DNA from: UBA1306 sp964396415
GTDB taxonomy: Bacteria > Spirochaetota > Spirochaetia > Treponematales > Rectinemataceae
NCBI GenBank assembly: GCA_964396415.1
Contig: CAYNFM010000004.1
Span: 1 to 64,000 of the forward strand
DNA length: 64,000 bases
Reading direction: 5' to 3'
The notes below the pieces were generated by a model. The model saw only the letters and a program-made list of their open reading frames with translations. It was not told the DNA's origin and did not search any database. Shown piece after piece: positions 16,697-24,367 of this stretch. Position 1 is the first letter of the stretch, and each line of letters begins with the position of its first letter. The position numbers and the translations under genes were made by a program.

Positions 16697-18362
16697 CTTG
16701 GGAAAGGCCATCGAGGCCTGGGAGGCCGAGGTAGAGAAGTCCCTCGCCAAGCGCCCCGAGCGCAAGGCCTCCTTTGAGACGGGCTCCGGGGCGCCGGTGA
16801 AGCGCCTGTATACGCCCCTCGATTCCGGAGGAGCCTGCCGCGGCGCCAAGGCCTACGCGGAGCGCATCGGGCTCCCGGGCGAGTATCCCTATACTCGGGG
16901 CGTCCAATCCACCATGTATCGAGGACGGCTCTGGACGATGCGTCAGTACGCCGGCTTCGGAGGCGCCGAGGAGTCCAACGCGCGCTACAAGTATCTCCTT
17001 TCCCAGGGACAGACTGGACTCTCCATCGCCTTCGACCTGCCCACCCAGATAGGCTACGACTCCGACCACCCGCTGTCCGCGGGCGAGGTCGGCAAGGTCG
17101 GCGTCGCCATCGACTCCCTGGCGGACATGGAAGTCCTGTTCTCGGGAATACCGCTCGACAAGGTGTCGACCAGCATGACCATCAACGCGCCCGCGGCCGT
17201 CCTCCTCGCCATGTACGTCGCGGTGGCCGAGAAGCAGGGCGTGCCGCCCAAGGCGCTCGAGGGCACCATCCAGAACGACATACTCAAGGAATACGTGGCG
17301 CGGGGCACCTACATATTCCCGCCCGCGGCCTCGATGCGGCTCATCACCGACGTCTTCGCCTACTGCGCCGAATCCATCCCCGACTGGAATACGATCTCCA
17401 TCTCCGGCTACCACATCCGCGAGGCCGGCTCCACCGCCTCGCAGGAAGTGGCCTTCACCTTGGCCGACGGCATCGCCTACGTAAAGGCGGCGGTGGAGGC
17501 CGGCCTGGACGTGGACGGCTTCGGACCCAGGCTTTCCTTCTTCTTCAACGCGTATAACGATCTCTTCGAGGAAGTGGCCAAGTTCCGCGCCGCCCGCAGA
17601 CTCTGGGCTCGGATCATGCGCGAGCGCTTCGGCGCCAGGAATCCCAAGAGCTGGATGATGCGCTTCCACGCCCAGACGGGAGGCTCGACTCTTACCGCGC
17701 AACAGCCCGACAACAACGTCGTCCGCGTGACCCTCCAGGCCCTCGCCGCCGTCCTCGGCGGTACCCAGTCCCTCCACACCAACTCGCGCGACGAGGCTCT
17801 CGCCCTGCCGACCGAAGCCTCCGTGCGCATCGCCCTGCGGACCCAGCAGATCATCGCCTACGAATCCGGGACGGCGGAGACTCCGGATCCCCTCGCGGGC
17901 TCGTACTACGTCGAGAGCCTCACCGATCGGATCGAGGAAGAGGCGTCGGTTTATCTCAAGAAGATAGACGAGATGGGCGGCGCGGTCTGCGCCATCGAGG
18001 AGGGCTACGTCCAGCGCGAGATCCAGGACGCGGCCTACGCCTACCAGAGGCAAATCGAGTCGGGCGAGCGCGTGGTCGTGGGCCTCAACAGGTTCCAGGC
18101 AGAGGAGGGCCGGCCCGAAGGCCTGCTCAAGCTCGATCCGGCCATCGGCGAGCGGCAATGCGCCGCCCTCGGCGAGCTGCGCGCGAGGCGCGACGAAGTC
18201 CGGGTACGAGCCGCCCTGCGCGCGATCGACGCTACGGCGCGCGGCGACGCGAACCTCATGCAGCCGATACTCGAGGCCGTGCGCTCGTACGCTACCCTCG
18301 GCGAGATCTGCGACGCCCTGCGCGCGGTGTTCGGCGAATACCGCCCGAGCGCCTGCTTCTGA
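16680..18362 (+). CDS. Methylmalonyl-CoA mutase, large (catalytic) subunit
   Basis: Adenosylcobalamin-dependent rearrangement of succinyl-CoA to (R)-methylmalonyl-CoA. The 560 residues hold only the TIM-barrel domain; the B12-binding domain is the next gene. Motifs are YTRGVQSTMYRGRLWTMRQY, GQTGLSIAFDLPTQIGYDSD, VSTSMTINAPAAVLLAMY, GTIQNDILKEYVARGTYIFP, ISGYHIREAGSTASQE, FHAQTGGSTLTAQQP and LHTNSRDEALALPTE. This split type is common in anaerobes. The ATG at 16680 lies inside korC. Its neighbours supply substrate (Kor), repair (MeaB) and the next step (epimerase). Confidence 0.95.
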   Translation: MDDTDDLGKAIEAWEAEVEKSLAKRPERKASFETGSGAPVKRLYTPLDSGGACRGAKAYAERIGLPGEYPYTRGVQSTMYRGRLWTMRQYAGFGGAEESNARYKYLLSQGQTGLSIAFDLPTQIGYDSDHPLSAGEVGKVGVAIDSLADMEVLFSGIPLDKVSTSMTINAPAAVLLAMYVAVAEKQGVPPKALEGTIQNDILKEYVARGTYIFPPAASMRLITDVFAYCAESIPDWNTISISGYHIREAGSTASQEVAFTLADGIAYVKAAVEAGLDVDGFGPRLSFFFNAYNDLFEEVAKFRAARRLWARIMRERFGARNPKSWMMRFHAQTGGSTLTAQQPDNNVVRVTLQALAAVLGGTQSLHTNSRDEALALPTEASVRIALRTQQIIAYESGTAETPDPLAGSYYVESLTDRIEEEASVYLKKIDEMGGAVCAIEEGYVQREIQDAAYAYQRQIESGERVVVGLNRFQAEEGRPEGLLKLDPAIGERQCAALGELRARRDEVRVRAALRAIDATARGDANLMQPILEAVRSYATLGEICDALRAVFGEYRPSACF

Positions 18363-18372
18363 GGAGGCTCCG

Positions 18373-18771
18373 ATGGATCGCAAGATACGGGTGCTCGTGG
18401 CCAAGCCGGGGCTGGATGGACACGACCGCGGCGCCAAGGTCGTCGCCCGAGCGATGCGCGACGCGGGCATGGAGGTCATCTATACCGGCCTAAGGCAGAC
18501 TCCGGAGCAGATCGCCCAGGCCGCCGTCCAGGAAGACGTCGACGTCGTCGCCCTGAGCATCCTGTCGGGCGCGCATATGCAGCTCTTCCCTCGCGTGATG
18601 CGGCTCCTCGCCGAGAAAGGCGCCGACGACCTCCTCGTCGTGGCGGGAGGCGTGATACCCGAAGACGACATCCCCTTCCTCAAGGAGAAGGGAATAGCCG
18701 CCGTCTTCGGGCCGGGCACGCCCACCAGGGAGGCGATCGATTTCATCGAGGCCAACCTAAAAGCGCGATAG
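18373..18771 (+). CDS. Methylmalonyl-CoA mutase, B12-binding subunit
   Basis: Cobalamin-binding domain as a free protein, 132 residues. It has the base-off motif DxHxxG as D15-G-H17-D-R-G20, plus the LSILSGAHMQLFP segment and AGGVIPEDD near the cofactor tail pocket. It is translated 10 nt after the catalytic subunit and forms the holoenzyme with it. Confidence 0.95.
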   Translation: MDRKIRVLVAKPGLDGHDRGAKVVARAMRDAGMEVIYTGLRQTPEQIAQAAVQEDVDVVALSILSGAHMQLFPRVMRLLAEKGADDLLVVAGGVIPEDDIPFLKEKGIAAVFGPGTPTREAIDFIEANLKAR

Positions 18772-18780
18772 GCCAGAGCC

Positions 18781-19875
18781 ATGCAGGCGAGGGAGGCACC
18801 CTTTCCCGGCGAGCTCGCCCGGCGCATTCGCCTGGGCGAGGAGCGCGCCCTCGCGCGCCTCATCTCCGCTCTCGAGGACGGCGAGTCCTGGTCGGGCAAA
18901 ACTCTCCGCATCCTGCGATCCGATTCGGCCTCGCCGAAGCTCTCATACGTCATAGGAATTACCGGGCCTCCAGGCTCGGGCAAGAGCACGCTGATCGACA
19001 AGCTCATCGGCGCCTACCGCGATCGAGGCGAAAGGGTGGCCGTGCTCGCCGTCGATCCTTCCAGTCCTTTCACGGGCGGGGCCATCCTGGGCGACAGGAT
19101 CAGGATGCAGGGCAGGGCCTTCGGCTCGACCGGCGCCTCGGCCGAAGCCGGAGTCGACGGGGGCGTATTCATCCGAAGCCTCGCCTCCAGGGGTAGGCTG
19201 GGCGGCCTATCGCGAGCGAGCGCGCAAGCGGCGCGCGCCCTCGAGGCCGCCGGCTACGGCATCGTCATCGTGGAGACCGTGGGCATCGGCCAGTCCGAGG
19301 TCGACATCGTCCGTCTCGCGGACTGCGTGGTCCTCGTATCGATGCCGGGATCGGGCGACGAGATCCAGACGATCAAGGCCGGGGTAATGGAAATCGGCGA
19401 CGTATTCGTGGTGAACAAGGCCGATAGGCCGGGCGCCGACCGTGCCGTCGAGGAGATACGGACCATGCTCGAGATCGGCGCCGCCTTGATGTCCGGCGCC
19501 GACCCTCGGGTCGGCGCCGAAGGGGAAGTCGGCCACCGTCCGTCGGGGCGCGCTCGATCGGAAGAGGCCTCGGCCCCCGTCCTCAAGACCGTCGCAGCGT
19601 CGGGCGAGGGCTTAGGCGAGCTCGTCGCGGTCTTGGACGCGCATCTGGAGCGAGCGAAAGCCTCCGGAGAGCTCCAGGCGCGCAGGAGACGAGGGGCAAT
19701 CGCCGAGGCGCGAACTCTGCTCTCGGAAAAGGTCTTGGGCGAGCTCGAGGCCCTCGAGGGCGGTCTCGAGGCCGAGCTCGCGGATGAAATAGTCAGGGGA
19801 GATCTCGAGGCGACCGAGGCCGCCGATATCCTTTTCGAGTCGATAAGAAGGGGGGCGAGAAATGAAGGCGCTTGA
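18781..19875 (+). CDS. meaB: MeaB/ArgK-family GTPase, mutase chaperone
   Basis: G3E-type GTPase that loads and protects adenosylcobalamin in methylmalonyl-CoA mutase. It has 364 residues with P-loop GPPGSGKST (about residues 63-71), VAVLAVDPSSPFTGGAILGDRIRM, the switch/Walker B VETVGIGQSEVDI, and NKAD for guanine recognition. A charged insert (about residues 235-262, ADPRVGAEGEVGHRPSG region) follows the NKAD helix and looks low in complexity. It overlaps the epimerase gene by 14 nt. Confidence 0.93.
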   Translation: MQAREAPFPGELARRIRLGEERALARLISALEDGESWSGKTLRILRSDSASPKLSYVIGITGPPGSGKSTLIDKLIGAYRDRGERVAVLAVDPSSPFTGGAILGDRIRMQGRAFGSTGASAEAGVDGGVFIRSLASRGRLGGLSRASAQAARALEAAGYGIVIVETVGIGQSEVDIVRLADCVVLVSMPGSGDEIQTIKAGVMEIGDVFVVNKADRPGADRAVEEIRTMLEIGAALMSGADPRVGAEGEVGHRPSGRARSEEASAPVLKTVAASGEGLGELVAVLDAHLERAKASGELQARRRRGAIAEARTLLSEKVLGELEALEGGLEAELADEIVRGDLEATEAADILFESIRRGARNEGA

Positions 19876-20287
19876 GCTGGATCACGTGGGGATCGCCGTC
19901 GAGAGCCTGGACGAGGCCCTCGAATTGTACAGCGGCATCCTCGGCCTGGAGTTGGCGGGGACCGAGCTCGTCGAGGAGCAGAAGGTAAAGACGGCCTTCC
20001 TGCCCCTGGGCGCGGGCGGCCACGGTTCGGGGACGGAGCTCGAGCTCCTCGAATCCACCGATCCCGATGGCCCCATCGGCAAGTTCCTGGCCGGCAAGGG
20101 CCCCGGCGTCCATCATCTCGCCTTTCGCGTGGAGGACCTTGATGCCGCGCTCGAGGAACTCAAGGCCGAGGGGATGAGGCTCATCGATGAAAAACCCCGC
20201 TACGGCGCAGGAGGGGCCAGGATCGCCTTCCTTCACCCGAAATCCACGAAGGGGGTCCTTGTCGAGCTCTGCGAGCGTAAGGCATAA
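19862..20287 (+). CDS. mce: Methylmalonyl-CoA epimerase
   Basis: Interconverts (R)- and (S)-methylmalonyl-CoA, needed between mutase and carboxyltransferase. It is a 141-residue vicinal-oxygen-chelate protein with metal ligands in LDHVGIAV (H8), GVHHLAFRVED and the C-terminal GVLVELCE glutamate. Length is that of the family. A 41-nt gap and a GTGGAG site separate it from the next gene. Confidence 0.93.
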   Translation: MKALELDHVGIAVESLDEALELYSGILGLELAGTELVEEQKVKTAFLPLGAGGHGSGTELELLESTDPDGPIGKFLAGKGPGVHHLAFRVEDLDAALEELKAEGMRLIDEKPRYGAGGARIAFLHPKSTKGVLVELCERKA

Positions 20288-20328
20288 TGACAGAAGTCCG
20301 ACTTTTGTAAACCGCGAGTGGAGTCAAT

Positions 20329-21873
20329 ATGGAAGATAAGCTACGCAAGCTCGAGGCGCGCCGGGACAAGATACTCGAGGGCGGCGGGCCCAAACGCGTC
20401 GCCGCCCAACACGAAAAAGGGAAAGGCACTGCCCGCGAGCGTATAGCCGCCCTCCTCGATCCCGGAAGCTTCCTTGAGCTCGACGCCTTCGTCGAGCACC
20501 GCTGCGCCGAGCTCGGGATGGACGAGGTCCAGGCTCCCGGCGAGGGTGTCGTCATAGGTCACGGCACCGTGAACGGTCGCCAGGTCTTCGTATTCGCCCA
20601 GGACTTCACGGTCATCGGCGGGTCCCTCGGCGAGGCCCACGCGACGAAGATCTGCAAGGCGATGGATATGGCCATGAAGGTCGGCGTGCCCTGCATCGGC
20701 ATAGAGGATTCGGGGGGGGCCCGTATCCAGGAAGGCGTGGACGCCCTCTCCGGCTACGGGGATATTTTCTATCGCAATACCCTCGCGTCCGGAGTCATTC
20801 CCCAGATATCGGCGATCATGGGACCCTGCGCGGGCGGGGCAGTCTACTCGCCCGCCCTCACCGATTTCGTCTTCATGACCGACAAGACGGCCAATATGTT
20901 CATCACGGGCCCCCAGGTCATAAAGGCGGTCACCGGCGAAGACGTAAGCGCCGAGGCCTTGGGCGGCGCGACTGTCCACGCCGCGACGAGCGGCGTCGCC
21001 CATTTCGCCTTTCCCGACGAGGCGTCCACGATCGCCGGCATCAAGAAGCTCTTGTCCTACCTGCCGCAGAACAACGTCGAAGATCCGCCCATCGTCGATA
21101 CGGGCGACGATCCGACGCGAGCCGACGTCGACCTGGCGGCTCTCATGCCCGATCAGCCCAACAAGCCCTACGATATCCGCGATGTAATCGCCAGAGTCTT
21201 CGACGCGGGCGATTACTTCGAAGTCCAGTCTCTCTATGCCCAGAACATGGTCACCTGCTTCGCCCGGCTCGCGGGCAGGAGCGTGGGCATCATCGCCAAT
21301 CAGCCCAAGGTGATGGCGGGCGTCCTCGACATCAATGCCTCGGACAAGGCGGCGCGCTTTATCCGCTTCTGCGACGCCTTCAATATTCCCCTCGTCACCC
21401 TTGTCGACACTTCCGGCTATCTTCCCGGCGTCGCCCAGGAGCATGGGGGCGTGATACGCCACGGGGCCAAGATCCTCTATGCCTATTCCGAGGCCACGGT
21501 GCCCAAGCTCACCGTGATACTACGCAAGGCTTACGGCGGCGCCTATATCGCGATGTGCAGTCGCCACCTCGGGGCCGACCAGGTCTTCGCGTGGCCTTCC
21601 GCCGAGATAGCGGTCATGGGTCCGGACGGGGCCGCCAATATCATCTTCAAGCGCGAGATCGACGAAGCGCCAGACCCCGCCGCCCTCCGCAAGGAGAAGA
21701 TAGAGGAGTACAAGGCCGAGTTCGCCAATCCCTACAAGGCGGCGCGCCGCGGCTATATCGACGACGTCATCGATCCGGCCCGGACGAGACCCCGCCTCGC
21801 GGCGGCCCTCGGCATGCTCCTCGGCAAGCGCGAGCGCGGCCCGAGCCGCAAGCACGGCAATATGCCCGTATAG
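20329..21873 (+). CDS. Methylmalonyl-CoA carboxyltransferase 12S / MmdA-type subunit
   Basis: Biotin-dependent carboxyltransferase that takes CO2 from (S)-methylmalonyl-CoA and yields propionyl-CoA; 514 residues with two crotonase-like halves. Motifs are KGKGTARERIAALLDPGSF, QDFTVIGGSLGEAHATKI, GIEDSGGARIQEGVDALSGY, IMGPCAGGAVYSPALTDF, the acyl-CoA site VDTSGYLPGVAQEHGGVIRHG, and RKAYGGAYIAMCSRHLGADQ with FAWPSAEIAVMG. With the 5S subunit it would act as a transcarboxylase; with an OadB/MmdB beta subunit (not seen here) it would be a sodium-pumping decarboxylase. Confidence 0.94.
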   Translation: MEDKLRKLEARRDKILEGGGPKRVAAQHEKGKGTARERIAALLDPGSFLELDAFVEHRCAELGMDEVQAPGEGVVIGHGTVNGRQVFVFAQDFTVIGGSLGEAHATKICKAMDMAMKVGVPCIGIEDSGGARIQEGVDALSGYGDIFYRNTLASGVIPQISAIMGPCAGGAVYSPALTDFVFMTDKTANMFITGPQVIKAVTGEDVSAEALGGATVHAATSGVAHFAFPDEASTIAGIKKLLSYLPQNNVEDPPIVDTGDDPTRADVDLAALMPDQPNKPYDIRDVIARVFDAGDYFEVQSLYAQNMVTCFARLAGRSVGIIANQPKVMAGVLDINASDKAARFIRFCDAFNIPLVTLVDTSGYLPGVAQEHGGVIRHGAKILYAYSEATVPKLTVILRKAYGGAYIAMCSRHLGADQVFAWPSAEIAVMGPDGAANIIFKREIDEAPDPAALRKEKIEEYKAEFANPYKAARRGYIDDVIDPARTRPRLAAALGMLLGKRERGPSRKHGNMPV

Positions 21874-21885
21874 GCCGAGGCGGGT

Positions 21886-22331
21886 ATGCGAAGCTTCATC
21901 GTGCTGGCGATTATCGTCGTGGCTGTCCTTTTCGCCTCGCTGGCCGGGCGGGCCGCGTGGAAAAGATCCTTCGCGAACCAGGGTTCGCGAGCGAACCNNN
22001 NNNNNNNNNNNNNNNNNNNNNNNNNNNNNNNNNNNNNNNNNNNNNNNNNNNNNNNNNNNNNNNNNNNNNNNNNNNNNNNNNNNNNNNNNNNNNNNNNGCG
22101 AACCAGGGTTCGCGAGCGAACCGGAGTTCCCGCGCAGGCCAAAAGGCGGGCGAGGCGAGCCGAGAGCTCGTGGCCGTGATCGCGGCGGCCGTGGCCGCCG
22201 CGAGCGGCATGGATCAGGGATCCTTCAGGATCCTCGGTGTCCGATCCTCGGCCCAGGAGGGCTCCTTGGCGCGACGCGGCATCAATACGCCTGCCTGGGG
22301 CCATATAGAAAGGTTCATTCGAGGAGAATAA
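21886..22331 (+). CDS. OadG/MmdD-like small subunit, interrupted by an assembly gap
   Basis: The N-terminus (MRSFIVLAIIVVAVLFASLAG) is one membrane helix. After the unsequenced stretch, the C-terminal part reads SRELVAVIAAAVAAASGMDQG, FRILGVRSS and TPAWGHIERF, the pattern of the conserved C-terminal motif of gamma/delta subunits of biotin-dependent decarboxylases. The two parts are in different frames across the 100 N, which is meaningless because 100 N is a place-holder length. The linker on each side holds the repeat ANQGSRAN. Placement between 12S-type subunit and biotin carrier matches the MmdA-MmdD-MmdC order. The true length is unknown. Confidence 0.72.
21998..22097. other. Assembly gap (100 N) inside a repeat
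   Basis: Exactly 100 unknown bases, a conventional placeholder. Both edges carry the same sequence, GCGAACCAGGGTTCGCGAGC and the bases after it, so an in-gene tandem repeat with hairpin potential (TTCGCGAAC/GTTCGCGAA) probably collapsed during assembly. Confidence 0.97.
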
Positions 22332-22334
22332 AGG

Positions 22335-22715
22335 ATGAAGAGCTATAAAATCACCGTGAACGGCACCAGTTACGATGTCACCGTGGAAGAAGTCGGGACC
22401 GCGGCTTCGGCGCCTCCGGCCGCTTCTCCGGCCGCAACCAAGGTCCCTCCCGCCGCGGGCGCGGCGCCCGGTCCAACCGGGGCGGTCCAGGTCAACGCGG
22501 GCGCCGTCCAGGTCAAGGCGCCAATGCCCGGCACCCTGCTCAGCTACAAAGTGGCGCCGGGGCAGGCCGTGAAACGCGGCGATGTCCTCCTTATCCTGGA
22601 GGCGATGAAAATGGAGAACGAGATCGCGGCCCCCGTCGACGGCGTCGTGACCGCCCTGCTCGCGAAAGAAGGGGCGTCCGTAAGCACGGGCGATCCTTTG
22701 GCGGAGCTGGCTTAA
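22335..22715 (+). CDS. Biotin carboxyl carrier protein (1.3S / MmdC type)
   Basis: Carries CO2 between the 12S and 5S carboxyltransferases; 126 residues. The N-terminal KSYKITVNGTSYDVTVEEV is the family start, followed by an Ala/Pro-rich flexible linker (residues 22-58) and a biotinyl domain with APMPGTLLSYKV and the biotinylation site EAMKMEN (K92). It is the last gene of the 11-gene operon; a beta subunit does not follow. Confidence 0.95.
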   Translation: MKSYKITVNGTSYDVTVEEVGTAASAPPAASPAATKVPPAAGAAPGPTGAVQVNAGAVQVKAPMPGTLLSYKVAPGQAVKRGDVLLILEAMKMENEIAAPVDGVVTALLAKEGASVSTGDPLAELA

Positions 22716-22755
22716 GCCGCGCCTGCTCCCGGCAGTCTTTTTCTCGAAGAGCATC

Positions 22756-22784
22756 TTGCCTCGCCGGGGGCCTTTCGGTACATA
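22756..22784 (+). promoter_or_regulatory. Predicted promoter of the deacetylase gene (leaderless)
   Basis: TTGCCT (22756-22761), 17-nt spacer, TACATA (22779-22784), then 10 nt to the ATG at 22795. No Shine-Dalgarno is present. Confidence 0.5.
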
Positions 22785-22794
22785 GTTGTCCTCG

Positions 22795-23673
22795 ATGCAA
22801 CGTCGGTATTCGGCAGCGATCGTAATATTCATAGTGATCCGCGCCTTCTCGGGGAGCGACGCGACGGCCCTCCCGTCCGCCGAGACTCCCAAGCCGTTCG
22901 ACTTCGCGGATCGCGCCTTCATTCTCTGCTGGCACAGCTTTCTGGGCAAGAAGTCGCTCAACACGGATTTCGGCCTCGACGAATTATCCGCCCAGCTCGA
23001 TGAGCTCAAGGCCCTCGGCTACCACTTCATCGGGCTCGATGACGCTCTTTTCGGACGTATCGAAGGCAGCCGCAACCTCGTCGCGACCATAGACGACGGG
23101 CACAGGTCCATCGCCTGGGCCTACGAAAAGGTCTTCGCCTCGCGCGGGATCAAGCCGGCCCTCCTCGTCTATCCGGCGGTCATCGGGACGAGCCCGTATT
23201 TCCTCAAGATCGAGGCGCTCCGGTCCCTCGTCGCCGCGGGCTGCGCGGTGGGCTCGCACGGCTATTACCACCTTTTCGTGACGGAAAAACTATACAAGAG
23301 CGACAAAGCGGCTTTCGAAAAGGAAATATTCACCTCGAAGGCGAGGGTCGAGGCGATAACCGGCCTCCCTTCCTACTTCTACGCTTATCCATTCGGCGCC
23401 TTCGACCGGATCACCAAGGACGAGGTCGCCCGAGCGGGCTTCGAATTCGCCCTCGCCGTAAAGCCGGGTTTCATCTACGCGGACGCCCGCCTCAACGACA
23501 ATTACGAATTGCCGAGAACCGTCGTCCTACGCAACGGGTGGGAGGCTCTCGTGGCATTCCTTGCGCGAAACGCGGGCACGGCGGCCATAACCGGCCCCGA
23601 ACTTCAGACCTGGACCGAGAGCGACGAGTTCCCCGCGCCGGAACTGTGGACGGGAAGTCCGGTGGATCGATAG
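22795..23673 (+). CDS. Secreted polysaccharide deacetylase (NodB homology)
   Basis: Predicted exported CE4-like deacetylase of 292 residues. A hydrophobic N-terminus (YSAAIVIFIVIRAFSG) acts as signal or anchor. NodB motifs are ATIDDGHRS (motif 1, TFDDG-like), GSHGYYHL (motif 2, metal histidines) and FYAYPFGAFD (motif 3). The early strand reads CWHSFLG. The substrate (peptidoglycan, GlcNAc polymer or xylan acetyl groups) cannot be told. The ATG at 22795 is preferred over the in-frame TTG at 22786; neither has a ribosome site, and a promoter lies just upstream. Confidence 0.83.
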   Translation: MQRRYSAAIVIFIVIRAFSGSDATALPSAETPKPFDFADRAFILCWHSFLGKKSLNTDFGLDELSAQLDELKALGYHFIGLDDALFGRIEGSRNLVATIDDGHRSIAWAYEKVFASRGIKPALLVYPAVIGTSPYFLKIEALRSLVAAGCAVGSHGYYHLFVTEKLYKSDKAAFEKEIFTSKARVEAITGLPSYFYAYPFGAFDRITKDEVARAGFEFALAVKPGFIYADARLNDNYELPRTVVLRNGWEALVAFLARNAGTAAITGPELQTWTESDEFPAPELWTGSPVDR

Positions 23674-23725
23674 GGCCGATCCTTTGCAACTCCCGTCCTG
23701 GCTTCCGTGGGGAACCAGGAGGCAT

Positions 23726-23762
23726 AAAAAAAGCTCCCGGGCAGGAGGCGAAACCCGGGAGC
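23726..23762 (-). terminator. Strong Rho-independent terminator, minus strand
   Basis: Minus-strand stem GCTCCCGGG (23762-23754) and CCCGGGAGC (23741-23733), perfect 9 bp with a 12-nt loop, followed by seven U (23732-23726). On the plus strand there is no T-run after the stem, so it does not serve the deacetylase gene. The loop reads TTTCGCCTCCTG, which contains the anti-Shine-Dalgarno core CCTCC. Confidence 0.85.
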
Positions 23763-23843
23763 CGGTGCCGCTCGCTCTCGCTCGGGGAGGGGAACTCATC
23801 GAGCTCGAGTAATTGGATGCGTTCGAGTCGTCTTCTCGAACAC
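23726..23843 (-). ncRNA. Candidate small RNA of about 118 nt
   Basis: A stand-alone transcription unit without an ORF: a strong promoter (23878-23850) and a strong terminator (23762-23726) on the minus strand, about 118 nt apart. The first hairpin is a perfect 7-bp GTTCGAG/CTCGAAC with a 7-nt loop, a short ACTC/GAGT hairpin follows, and the terminator loop exposes CCUCC. It has no SRP tetraloop motif and no tRNA cloverleaf. I do not recognise the family. The 5' end is inferred from the -10 position. Confidence 0.6.
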
Positions 23844-23849
23844 AAGATA

Positions 23850-23878
23850 ACTATATCCAAATTCTCTATAAACGTCAA
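23850..23878 (-). promoter_or_regulatory. Promoter of the candidate small RNA
   Basis: Minus strand: -35 TTGACG (23878-23873), 17-nt spacer, -10 TATAGT (23855-23850). This is one of the best promoters in the window, yet no coding sequence follows it before the terminator. Confidence 0.68.
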
Positions 23879-23918
23879 GATGATAATTAGCCCAAATTAA
23901 AAAATCGAAGGTCAAAAA

Positions 23919-24024
23919 CGGAGGAATTTACCACTGGTCGCGGAGGAATTTATCAGTGGTCGCGGCCGACTTTACCAGTGGTCGCGGAGGAATTTATCAG
24001 TGGTCCCGGCCGACTTTACCAGTG
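23919..24024. repeat. Tandem array of a 22-bp unit, 4.8 copies, two alternating variants
   Basis: Units start at 23919, 23941, 23963, 23985 and 24007 with an exact 22-bp period. Variant A has the core GGAATTTATCAGTGGTC (copies 1, 2, 4) and variant B the core GACTTTACCAGTGGTC (copies 3, 5). There are no spacers, so it is not CRISPR. From memory, arrays of CCAGTGGTCG-type repeats occur at the ends of IS21-family elements, where they bind the transposase. No intact transposase is next to it, so this may be a solo scar. Confidence 0.8.
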
Positions 24025-24367
24025 AAGAATTCCTCCTCCGCAACTGGAGCCGCCTTTGGCGACTCAGGCAGGCGCCTGTTTGATGAAAACCGGCACTTGC
24101 CTGGTTCCCGAGCTCAAGTAAAAAGCCTCCTCGCGAGCGGAATGGCTTCTAAGAGGACCATCCTTTCGAGCCAGATGGCCCTTCGTGGCTGGCGGCGGCT
24201 CGATTCCTTAAAAAACTTGTTCAGCTAATCCCTCTGGAGAAAATCCGGATTTTTCTGGAAGAAGTTTACTGTCAGTTCACTTTCAGGACGCCTATTAGGA
24301 GGCGTCGGATTCAGATACCTACCTCGACGCTGCCGAGGCGAAGAACATCCGACAAAAGGAGTTTCTC
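24025..24367. other. Non-coding stretch with hairpins; leader of the LolA-like operon
   Basis: No convincing gene. A short reading in 23956-24228 has a faint resemblance (VKSLLASGMASKRTIL) to the N-terminus of IstA-type transposases but no further support. Structural items are the palindrome AAATCCGGATTT (24241-24252), a 7-bp hairpin GACGCCT/AGGCGTC (24287-24293 with 24300-24306) and a small CCTCG/CGAGG hairpin (24322-24338). An AAAGGAG site precedes the ATG at 24368. Confidence 0.6.

Noticed and set aside
16545..18479. Very long antisense frame opposite the mutase gene
   Set aside because: Typical GC-rich shadow with Gly/Arg/Glu-rich composition; the sense strand encodes an undoubted methylmalonyl-CoA mutase.
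22716..22755. Terminator after the biotin carrier gene
   Set aside because: A T5 run is present but only a 4-bp stem can be formed before it; too weak to list.
23492..23878. Minus-strand open frame of 128 codons over the deacetylase 3' end
   Set aside because: It overlaps the real gene, has shadow-like Arg/Pro-rich composition, no ribosome site, and its start region is the promoter of the candidate small RNA.
23763..23880. Possible tRNA or SRP RNA on the minus strand
   Set aside because: No cloverleaf, no GGTTCGANNCC arm with matching acceptor stem, and no SRP GGAAG-type tetraloop; kept only as an unclassified small RNA.
23919..24024. CRISPR array
   Set aside because: Repeats are directly adjacent with no spacers, and no cas genes are present.
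23956..24228. 90-codon frame starting within the 22-bp repeats
   Set aside because: Its first third is repeat sequence and the rest has no family resemblance beyond a faint IstA-like stretch; treated as non-coding.
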